From the NCBI RefSeq assembly GCF_036634195.1, contig NZ_JAZIFY010000001.1:1188501-1252500 (forward strand): a stretch of DNA of 64,000 bases, written 5' to 3'. This document shows, piece after piece, positions 57,890-64,000 of this stretch. The notes below the pieces were generated by a model. That model was not told the DNA's origin. It saw nothing but the letters and a program-made list of their open reading frames with translations, and did no database searches. Numbering within the stretch: the first letter of the stretch is position 1; each line of letters opens with the position of its first letter. The stretch is from Streptomyces sp. P9-A4. GTDB lineage: Bacteria; Actinomycetota; Actinomycetes; Streptomycetales; Streptomycetaceae. The position numbers and the translations under genes are program-made.

Positions 57890-59254
57890 TCAGAGGCGTT
57901 CGAAGGAGCGGCGCAGTTCCCAGTCGGTCACGGCGGCGTCGAAGGCGTCGAGTTCGACGCGGGCCATGTTGCGGTAGTGGGCGACGACCTCGTCGCCGAA
58001 GGCGGCCTTGGCGATCTCGCTGGTGTCCCAGAGTTCGGCGGCCTCGCGCAGGGTGGTGGGGACGTGCGCGTACTCGGCGGTGTAGGCGTTCCCGGTGCAG
58101 GGCGGGGGGAGTTCGAGCCGCTGCTCGATGCCGTGCAGACCGGCGGCGACCAGGCCGGCCACGGCGAGGTACGGGTTGACGTCGCCGCCGGGGAGGCGGT
58201 TCTCGAAGCGGGTGGAGCGGCCGTGGCCGACGACCCGGAGGGAGCAGGTGCGGTTGTCGTGGCCCCAGGCGACGGCGGTGGGCGCGAAGGAGCCGGGCTG
58301 GAACCGTTTGTAGGAGTTGATGTTGGGGGCGTAGAGGAGGGAGAAGTCGCGGAGGGCGGCGAGCTGTCCGGCGAGGAAGTGCCGCATGGTCGCGGACATG
58401 CCGTGCTCGTCGTCCCCGGCCATCACGTTCTCTCCGTCGGCGTTCTGGAGGGAGAGGTGGATGTGGCAGGAGTTGCCCTCGCGCTCGTTGTACTTCGCCA
58501 TGAAGGTGAGCGAGTGGCCCTCCTGGGCGGCGATCTCCTTGGCTCCCGTCTTGTAGACGGCGTGCTGGTCGCAGGTGACGAGGGCCTCGTCGTACTTGAA
58601 GGCGATCTCGTGCTGGCCGGGGTTGCACTCGCCCTTGGCGGACTCGACGGTGAGTCCGGCGGCGGTCATCTCGTTGCGGATGCGGCGCAGCAGGGGTTCG
58701 ATGCGTCCGGTACCCAGGACGGAGTAGTCGATGTTGTACTGGTTGGCGGGGGTGAGGCCGCGGTAGTTCGCGTCCCAGGCCTGCTCGTAGCTGTCCTTGA
58801 AGACGATGAACTCGAGTTCGGTGCCGACGTGGGCGGTGAGGCCGTGTTCCGCGAGGCGCTCCAGCTGGCGGCGGAGGATCTGGCGGGGTGCGGCGACGAC
58901 GGGGGTGCCGTCGGCCCAGGCGAGGTCCGCGGTCACCATGGCGGTGGCCTCGTTCCAGGGGAGGCGGCGGAGGGTGGTGAGGTCGGCGTGCATCGCGAAG
59001 TCGCCGTAGCCGCGGTCCCAGGAGGACATGGCGTAGCCGTCGACGGTGTTCATCTCGGTGTCGACGGCCAGCAGGTAGTTGCAGCCCTCGGTGCCGTGGC
59101 CGAGTACCTCGTCCAGGAAGAACGGGGCGGCGAACCGCTTGCCCTGGAGCCGCCCCTGCATGTCGGGGAAGGCCAGGACGACGGTGTCGATCTCGCCGCT
59201 CGCGACGAGGGCGCGTAGCTCCTCGACGGCGAGCGGGGGTTTGCGGTCTGCCAC
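57890..59254 (-). CDS. glnA4: gamma-glutamyl ligase, glutamine-synthetase fold (GlnA4-like, ethanolamine)
   Basis: 454 residues. It has the GS fold: beta-grasp (LAFPDMQGRLQGKRFAAPFF), metal/glutamate sites VGTELEFIVF and AKGECNPGQHEIAFKY, NSCHIHLSLQ, and the C-terminal NRTCSLRVVGHGRSTRFENR with catalytic Arg and Glu. It lacks the adenylylation loop of GlnA. Neighbours (ethanolamine permease, ALDH, gamma-glutamyl hydrolase) match the known GlnA4 locus of S. coelicolor, which makes gamma-glutamylethanolamide. GTG 59254 has GGAGGAG 7 nt upstream; a longer frame from 59308 would overlap the operator. The gene name rests on context; GlnA3-like polyamine ligase is the alternative. Confidence 0.85.
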   Translation of the reverse strand: MADRKPPLAVEELRALVASGEIDTVVLAFPDMQGRLQGKRFAAPFFLDEVLGHGTEGCNYLLAVDTEMNTVDGYAMSSWDRGYGDFAMHADLTTLRRLPWNEATAMVTADLAWADGTPVVAAPRQILRRQLERLAEHGLTAHVGTELEFIVFKDSYEQAWDANYRGLTPANQYNIDYSVLGTGRIEPLLRRIRNEMTAAGLTVESAKGECNPGQHEIAFKYDEALVTCDQHAVYKTGAKEIAAQEGHSLTFMAKYNEREGNSCHIHLSLQNADGENVMAGDDEHGMSATMRHFLAGQLAALRDFSLLYAPNINSYKRFQPGSFAPTAVAWGHDNRTCSLRVVGHGRSTRFENRLPGGDVNPYLAVAGLVAAGLHGIEQRLELPPPCTGNAYTAEYAHVPTTLREAAELWDTSEIAKAAFGDEVVAHYRNMARVELDAFDAAVTDWELRRSFERL

Positions 59255-59290
59255 GGGATTGCTCCTCCTTCGGCCTGCCGGAAGCCATAA

Positions 59291-59306
59291 GGTATTGCGG
59301 AAGACC
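59291..59306. promoter_or_regulatory. 16-bp imperfect palindrome, candidate FadR-type operator
   Basis: GGTATTGCGGAAGACC, dyad GGTnTTnCGnAAnACC, in the 89-bp space between the divergent glnA4-like and FadR-type genes. GCAAT occurs twice around it. Placement suits binding by the regulator to control both directions. Confidence 0.55.
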
Positions 59307-59343
59307 ATTGCTTGGGAAGTGCTGGAGAAGGGGAAACGAGAAC

Positions 59344-60072
59344 GTGGCCAGTACGAGTGAATCGGCGGACCGGCTGACGCCCGTGCTGCGGCCGGTGCGG
59401 GCGGGCAACGGCTTCGAGGAGGCCCTGGAGCAGATCCTCCAGGTCGTGCGGCTCGGTCTGGTGCCCGGCGGGCAGCGGCTGCCCGCCGAACGGGAGCTGG
59501 CCGACCGGATGGGGATCAGCCGGGTCACGCTGCGCGAGGTGCTCAAGGTCCTCCAGGAGCAGGGTCTGGTGGAAAGCCGGCGCGGCCGGTACGGCGGCAC
59601 CTTCGTGCTGCCCCGCGTCCAGACGGCCGACGAGGACGAGCTGCGCCGCCGGATCGCCTCGGTCGACATGGAGGACACCCTGCGCTTCCGTGAGGTCCTC
59701 GAGGTGGGCGCGGCGGGGCTCTGCGCGGCCCACGGTCTCGACGAGGCGGGCGCCGGGCGGCTGCGGGCCGCCGTGGCGGCGACCCATGACGCCCCGCTGG
59801 CCGATTACCGCCGCCAGGACACCCTGCTCCACCTCACGCTCGCCGAGCTGTCCGGCTCGCCGACGCTGACCGCGCAGTACGCGGCCGTGCGGGCGACCGT
59901 GAACGATCTGCTCGACTGCATCCCCCTCCTCGTACGCAATCTGGAGCACTCCCAGCACCAGCACACCGCCCTGGTCGACGCGGTGCTCGACGGGGACGCG
60001 GACGCGGCACGCGAGGTGATGCGGGAGCACTGCTCGGGCACGGCGGCGCTGCTGCGGGGCTTCCTGACCTGA
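59344..60072 (+). CDS. FadR-family (GntR) transcriptional regulator
   Basis: 242 residues. Winged helix at about 20-90 (QRLPAERELADRMGISRVTL, REVLKVLQEQGLVESRRGRY), then an all-helical FCD ligand domain (about 105-240) with the metal-binding pattern FREVLEVGAAGLCA, DTLLHLTLAELSG and HTALVDAVLDGDADAA. Probably senses a carboxylate or glutamyl compound. GTG start 59344, after a GGAGAAGGGG region. It lies between the oppositely directed glnA4-like gene and the permease gene, so it is the likely regulator of the whole cluster. Confidence 0.9.
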   Translation: MASTSESADRLTPVLRPVRAGNGFEEALEQILQVVRLGLVPGGQRLPAERELADRMGISRVTLREVLKVLQEQGLVESRRGRYGGTFVLPRVQTADEDELRRRIASVDMEDTLRFREVLEVGAAGLCAAHGLDEAGAGRLRAAVAATHDAPLADYRRQDTLLHLTLAELSGSPTLTAQYAAVRATVNDLLDCIPLLVRNLEHSQHQHTALVDAVLDGDADAAREVMREHCSGTAALLRGFLT

Positions 60073-60137
60073 GGCACGCGCGCGTGGGGCACGCGTTCGT
60101 GGGGCCCGGCGGCGGGCGCGTAACCCGAAAGTAACGC

Positions 60138-60158
60138 ACGGGGGTTGCGCTCCCCCGT
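60138..60158 (+). terminator. hairpin between FadR-type gene and permease
   Basis: ACGGGGG/CCCCCGT, 7-bp stem with a 7-nt loop, 66 bp after the regulator's stop. Terminator of the regulator, or a leader structure of the permease mRNA. Confidence 0.5.
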
Positions 60159-60176
60159 CGGCCACCGCAAAGGTAT

Positions 60177-60196
60177 GGGACCAATCCATTGGGCCC
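60177..60196. promoter_or_regulatory. 20-bp dyad upstream of ethanolamine permease
   Basis: GGG-A-CCAAT-CC-ATTGG-G-CCC: arms are complementary except one position each. It lies 22 bp before the permease start and just after an AGGTAT -10-like box (60171-60176). Probably an operator, not the same sequence as the dyad at 59291-59306 although both are near GGTAT. Confidence 0.5.
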
Positions 60197-60218
60197 GCTG
60201 TGGGGAGCTGACGCTGCC

Positions 60219-61676
60219 ATGACGCTCGAAGACACGACCGGGAGCACACCCGGGGGCACGACCCCGCCGAAGGACGACTACCTGGAGCGCCGGGCGCTGC
60301 GCCGCGGCAGCGCCGGATGGCTGCTGCTCACCGGGCTCGGTGTCGCCTACGTCGTCTCCGGGGACTTCTCCGGCTGGAACATCGGCCTGTCGAAGGGCGG
60401 CTTCGGCGGACTCGCCGTCGCCACCGTCCTGATGGGCGCGATGTACGCCTGTCTGGTCTTCGCGCTCGCCGAACTCTCCGCCATCCTGCCCACCGCGGGC
60501 GGCGGTTACGGCTTCGCCCGCCGGGCGCTCGGCACCTGGGGCGGGTTCCTCACCGGGACCGCGATCCTCATCGAGTACGTCCTCGCCCCGGCCGCGATCT
60601 CGATCTTCATCGGCGACTATGTCGAGTCCCTCGGCCTCTTCGGCCTGGAGTCCGGCTGGCCCGTCTACCTGGTCTGCTTCGCGCTGTTCATCGGGATCCA
60701 CCTCTGGGGCGTGGGCGAGGCCCTGCGCTTCAGCCTCGTCGTGACGGCGATCGCGGTCGCGGCGCTCGTCGTCTTCGCGCTCGGCGCCCTCACCGACTTC
60801 CACGTGGACGGCCTGAACGACATCCCGGTCGACGGCGAGGCCTTCGGCTCCAACTCCTGGCTGCCGTTCGGCCTGTTGGGGATCTGGGCCGCCTTCCCCT
60901 TCGGCATGTGGTTCTTCCTGGGCGTCGAGGGCGTGCCACTTGCCGCCGAGGAGGCGAAGGACCCGGTCAGGTCGATGCCGAGGGCGCTCGCGATCTCCAT
61001 GGGCGTCCTGGTACTGCTCGCCGTGATGACCTTCTTCGCCGCGACCGGGGCGCACGGCTCGGCCGCCGTCCAGGAGGCGGGCAACCCGCTCGTCGTGGCG
61101 CTCCAGGGCGACGGGGAGCCGACCGCGCTCAGCCGCTTCGTGAACTACGCGGGCCTCGCCGGTCTGGTGGCCTCCTTCTTCTCCCTCATCTACGCCGGCT
61201 CGCGCCAGCTCTTCGCGCTCTCCCGGGCGGGCTACCTGCCCCGCTTCCTCTCCCTCACCAGTCGCCGGAAGTCGCCGTACCTGGGACTGCTCATCCCGGG
61301 CGCGATCGGCTTCGCGCTGGCCGCCGGGACCGGCGACGGGGCCCGGATGCTCAACATCGCCGTCTTCGGCGCCACCATCTCGTACGCCCTGATGGCGCTC
61401 TCCCACATCGTGCTGCGGCGCCGCGAGCCGGGACTGCACCGGCCGTACCGCACGCCCGGCGGGATCGTGACCTCCTCGGTGGCGTTCGTACTGGCCCTGT
61501 CGGCCCTGGTCGCGACCTTCCTGGTGGACCGGACGGCGGCGTTCATGGCGCTCGGGGTGTACGTGATCGCCCTCGCCTACTTCGCGTTCTACAGTCGGCA
61601 CCATCTGGTGGCCAGGGCGCCCGAGGAGGAGTTCGCGGCGCTCGCCGCGGCCGAGGCCGAACTCGAACGCGACTGA
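60219..61676 (+). CDS. ethanolamine permease (APC family)
   Basis: 485 residues, about 12 membrane helices. AYVVSGDFSGWNIGLSKGGF, LSAILPTAGGGYGFARRALG and FFLGVEGVPLAAEEAKDPVR match the ethanolamine permease group of the APC superfamily. The first 30 residues are hydrophilic. ATG 60219, with GGGGAG 12 nt upstream. It precedes the gamma-glutamyl hydrolase gene by 34 bp; both are probably one transcript under the dyad at 60177-60196. Confidence 0.9.
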   Translation: MTLEDTTGSTPGGTTPPKDDYLERRALRRGSAGWLLLTGLGVAYVVSGDFSGWNIGLSKGGFGGLAVATVLMGAMYACLVFALAELSAILPTAGGGYGFARRALGTWGGFLTGTAILIEYVLAPAAISIFIGDYVESLGLFGLESGWPVYLVCFALFIGIHLWGVGEALRFSLVVTAIAVAALVVFALGALTDFHVDGLNDIPVDGEAFGSNSWLPFGLLGIWAAFPFGMWFFLGVEGVPLAAEEAKDPVRSMPRALAISMGVLVLLAVMTFFAATGAHGSAAVQEAGNPLVVALQGDGEPTALSRFVNYAGLAGLVASFFSLIYAGSRQLFALSRAGYLPRFLSLTSRRKSPYLGLLIPGAIGFALAAGTGDGARMLNIAVFGATISYALMALSHIVLRRREPGLHRPYRTPGGIVTSSVAFVLALSALVATFLVDRTAAFMALGVYVIALAYFAFYSRHHLVARAPEEEFAALAAAEAELERD

Positions 61677-61710
61677 TCCCCCGACGCTCCGCACCCTTGG
61701 AGGAACTCCC

Positions 61711-62469
61711 GTGACCAAGCCGCTCATCGGCGTGACCACCTACCTGGACCAGGCCCGTTGGGGGGTGTGGGACATGCGCGCCGCGCTGCTGCCCGCCCCG
61801 TACCCGCGGCTCGTGCAGGAGAGCGGGGGGATCGCGGTGATGCTGCCCCCGGACGGGCCGGAGGCCGCCGCGGCGGTGGTGGCCCGGCTCGACGGGCTGG
61901 TCGTCGCGGGCGGTGCGGACGTCGAGCCCGTACGGTACGGGGCCGAGCCCCACCCCCGTACCGGCCCGCCGGCCAGGGAGCGGGACTCCTGGGAGCTGGC
62001 CCTGATCGACGCGGCGCTCGCCTCGGGGACCCCGTTGCTCGGCATCTGCCGGGGGATGCAGCTCCTGAACGTGGCCCTGGGCGGGACGCTGGTCCAGCAT
62101 CTCGAGGGGCATGTGGAGGCGGTCGGGGTGATCGGCCGGCACGCGGTGAAGCCGGTGCCGGGCACCCGGTACGCCTCGCTGGTCCCGGAACTCGCCGAGG
62201 TCCCGACCTATCACCACCAGGCGGTCGACCGGCTGGGCACGGGACTCGCGCCCTCGGCGCACGCGGAGGACGGCACGGTGGAGGCGGTGGAACTCGCGGC
62301 CCCGGCCTGGGTCCTCGGCGTCCAGTGGCATCCGGAGATGGGCGAGGACCTGCGGGTGATGCGGGGCCTGGTCGAGGCGGCGGCAGCGGCTGCGGCAACC
62401 TCATCGGCGTCGGTGACACCGGCGGCGGCGGCGACTTCGGCGGCGTCGGGCGCGGTGGGGCGCGCCTGA
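61711..62469 (+). CDS. gamma-glutamyl-gamma-aminobutyrate hydrolase-like class I amidotransferase (PuuD family)
   Basis: 252 residues. GVTTYLDQARWGVWDM at the start, GADVEPVRYGAEPHPRTGPP, the nucleophile in LLGICRGMQLLN (Cys113) and VQWHPEM (His207, Glu209) form the GATase triad of the PuuD family, which frees glutamate from gamma-glutamyl amides. The last 30 residues are Ala/Ser-rich. GTG start 61711 with GGAGG 7 nt upstream. In this cluster it would release glutamate from the oxidised gamma-glutamyl intermediate. Confidence 0.9.
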   Translation: MTKPLIGVTTYLDQARWGVWDMRAALLPAPYPRLVQESGGIAVMLPPDGPEAAAAVVARLDGLVVAGGADVEPVRYGAEPHPRTGPPARERDSWELALIDAALASGTPLLGICRGMQLLNVALGGTLVQHLEGHVEAVGVIGRHAVKPVPGTRYASLVPELAEVPTYHHQAVDRLGTGLAPSAHAEDGTVEAVELAAPAWVLGVQWHPEMGEDLRVMRGLVEAAAAAAATSSASVTPAAAATSAASGAVGRA

Positions 62470-62481
62470 CGGCTGGTGCGG

Positions 62482-62522
62482 ACGCGCGCGCGTGCGTACG
62501 TGCGCGCGTGCGTACGTGCGCG
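62482..62522. repeat. 41-bp alternating purine-pyrimidine tract with 16-bp direct repeat
   Basis: From 62482 to 62522 every base alternates purine and pyrimidine, mostly CG with some GT/AC steps; GTGCGTACGTGCGCGC occurs twice in it. It lies between convergent genes (stops at 62469 and 62535). Such tracts favour left-handed DNA and hairpins. Confidence 0.85.
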
Positions 62523-62534
62523 GCTCCTGCCCGC

Positions 62535-63989
62535 TCAGACGGCCGCGCGGGCGGCGAGCACCGTGCGGTCGTTCCGCATCAGGAGGGCGTAGAGGGCGGC
62601 GGAGACGCCCATGCCGACCGGGAGGGAGAGGTCGATGCCGCCGAGGGCGGCGGCGACCGGTCCGGTGTAGACGGTGTTGACGCAGAGCGCGGCGGTGGTG
62701 ACGCCGACGACCAGGGCGGAGGCGCCCGCCACGTTGACGCCGGCGGTGTACCAGAACGGGCCGCCGGGCGTCTCGTCCGAGAGCGCGACCCCGTCGTAAC
62801 GGCAGCGCCGCAGCAGGACGTCGGTGGCGTAGATCGCCATCAGGGGGCCGATGAGGACGGTGATCACCTGGAGCGCGTTGCTCACGGTGTCCAGGAAGTT
62901 GGAGACCAGCAGCCCGTACAGGGTCAGGGCGATGGCGACGGCCCCGTCGAAGAGGACGCTGACGGAGCGCCGGATGCGCAGGCCGACGGCCTGGAGCGCG
63001 AGTCCGGCGCTGTACGCGGTCAGGGCGTTGATGGCGATGGTGCCGAGGACCAGGGCGAGCAGGAAGACCGGGACGAACCAGCCGGGCAGGATCTCCTGGA
63101 GGGCGGTCTGCGGGTCCGTCATGTCGACGGCGGTGGCCGCGAAGGCGCCCAGCGAGCCGACGACGATGCTGGGCACGAAGGCGCCGAGCGCGGTCCAGCC
63201 GATGATCGCCTTCTTCGAGGCCGTACGGGGCAGGTAGCGGGAGAAGTCCGCGCTCGTCGTGTACGAGAGCGGGCCCGAGGCGACCATCGTGGTGCCCGCG
63301 AGCAGCAGGGCCCAGAGGTCGACGCCGGTGACCCGCGCGGCGGGGGTGTACGAGAAGTCCGCGTGCCGCAGCACGGCGAACGCGACGACGGTGAACGCCC
63401 CGGCCAGGACCAGGGTGATCGGCAGGTACAGCTTGATGATCAGGCCGTGCCCGTAGACGCTGATGACCAGCGTGAGTGCGGCGATGATCACGATGACCGC
63501 CACTTTCACCGGGGTCGTCGCGGTCATGCCGGTCTTCTCGACCAGCGCGAAGGCGGCGGTGGCCGCGGCGGCCAGGTTGAGGGCGAAGTAGCAGACGGAG
63601 ACGAGCCAGCCGCCGACCGCGTTGTTCACCCGGTTGCCGAGGACGCCGTAGACCGCCCGGGTGATCACCTCGCTGGGCGCGCCGGCCGCCGGCCCCGAGG
63701 TGGCCAACAGGCCCGTGAGCAGCCAGAAGAGGTTGCCGACGACGGTCACCGCGATGGCCTGCCAGAGGCTCAGGCCCATCAGGACGAGGGCGCCGCCGAT
63801 GACGAGGCTGAGGTAGTTGACGTTCGCCGCCGCCCAGACCGAGAACAGCTCGCGGGGGTGCCCGTGGCGCTCGGAATCGGGGATGTGGTCGATGCCGTGG
63901 GCCTCGATGCGGCCGGGCCGGTCGGAGGCCGGCGGGGTGACCGCTGCGTCCTGAGAGCGTGGGAGCGGATCGGGGATCGTGGAAGCCAT
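62535..63989 (-). CDS. NCS1-family purine/cytosine permease
   Basis: 484 residues, about 12 membrane helices. HPRELFSVWAAANVNYLSLV is the NCS1 N-terminal signature; SYTTSADFSRYLPRTASKKA marks the conserved loop between helices 6 and 7. Transports nucleobases, hydantoins or related compounds; in some ethanolamine/amine clusters such permeases move amines, so its substrate is open. ATG 63989 follows GGAGGG with 5 nt spacing. It converges on the hydrolase gene. Confidence 0.88.
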   Translation of the reverse strand: MASTIPDPLPRSQDAAVTPPASDRPGRIEAHGIDHIPDSERHGHPRELFSVWAAANVNYLSLVIGGALVLMGLSLWQAIAVTVVGNLFWLLTGLLATSGPAAGAPSEVITRAVYGVLGNRVNNAVGGWLVSVCYFALNLAAAATAAFALVEKTGMTATTPVKVAVIVIIAALTLVISVYGHGLIIKLYLPITLVLAGAFTVVAFAVLRHADFSYTPAARVTGVDLWALLLAGTTMVASGPLSYTTSADFSRYLPRTASKKAIIGWTALGAFVPSIVVGSLGAFAATAVDMTDPQTALQEILPGWFVPVFLLALVLGTIAINALTAYSAGLALQAVGLRIRRSVSVLFDGAVAIALTLYGLLVSNFLDTVSNALQVITVLIGPLMAIYATDVLLRRCRYDGVALSDETPGGPFWYTAGVNVAGASALVVGVTTAALCVNTVYTGPVAAALGGIDLSLPVGMGVSAALYALLMRNDRTVLAARAAV

Positions 63990-64000
63990 GCGGCCCTCCG

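Noticed and set aside
56621..59218. 865-residue plus-strand open frame opposite glnA4-like and ALDH genes
   Set aside because: Gly/Val/Glu-rich mirror of two well-recognised enzymes; no similarity of its own.

Overview
This is a 64 kb piece of a very GC-rich chromosome with third-codon G/C bias, frequent GTG/TTG starts and gene content typical of a Streptomyces core region: argCJBDR-argH, pheST, infC-rpmI-rplT, metNIQ, and a GlnA4-type glutamine synthetase beside an ethanolamine permease. Coding density is high, with about 60 protein genes. I see no rRNA, tRNA, insertion sequence, prophage or CRISPR array. Most of the window reads as conserved chromosome with small lineage-specific edits: a decayed MFS gene, tandem repeats at gene ends, and repeat-expanded linkers.

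Layout. 1-7.2 kb, minus strand: a cut-off SpoU/TrmH methyltransferase, then three cobamide genes: a siroheme/SUMT fusion (cobA/cysG), a long disordered-BluB-CobT fusion, and CobL. 7.3-11.1 kb: a GNAT gene and the metNIQ methionine transporter, preceded by a 28-codon Cys/Met-rich leader peptide. 11.4-18.4 kb: small membrane proteins, a GNAT, a small sigma-like protein, a Tat-exported GlpQ-type phosphodiesterase, a PlsC acyltransferase, a TetR-MFS efflux pair with a perfect palindromic operator, and a HAD-like protein. 18.4-28.6 kb: arginine biosynthesis, with argH alone, argC-J-B-D-R as one overlapping operon, and argG alone. All three transcription units have recognisable promoters with 17-bp spacers overlapped by ARG-box-like sequence. 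A decayed MFS gene and a TmrB-like ATPase lie between argC and argG.

28.7-42 kb is a mixed region: a zinc-ribbon protein, an ECF41/SigJ-like sigma factor with its own matching promoter, a VOC protein, RlmG-like methyltransferase, a phosphatase-fold protein without its catalytic residues, a MocR regulator divergent from an EamA exporter with overlapping start codons, DUF1918, a secreted GHL10 glycosidase-like protein, 3-hydroxybutyryl-CoA dehydrogenase, a Nudix hydrolase, an NsdA-like regulator and a SpoIIE-type phosphatase. 42.3-50.1 kb is translation: pheST, an orphan histidine kinase, a second SpoU methyltransferase, and infC-rpmI-rplT read from a probable AUC start behind an intrinsic terminator in the leader. 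50.3-55.7 kb: DUF1844, SseB, a mycosin-like protease coupled to a membrane protein of unknown function, and a D-threonine aldolase-like enzyme. 55.7-64 kb is a catabolic cluster: SDR, aldehyde dehydrogenase, GlnA4-like gamma-glutamyl ligase, a FadR-type regulator, ethanolamine permease, gamma-glutamyl amide hydrolase and an NCS1 permease. It is best explained as ethanolamine use through gamma-glutamylated intermediates.

Many units end in long perfect hairpins. The most interesting observations are the met leader peptide, the arginine promoters (argG probably leaderless), the infC start and leader, the BluB-CobT fusion, and three unrelated genes whose 3' ends, including the stop codon, are copied in tandem downstream.
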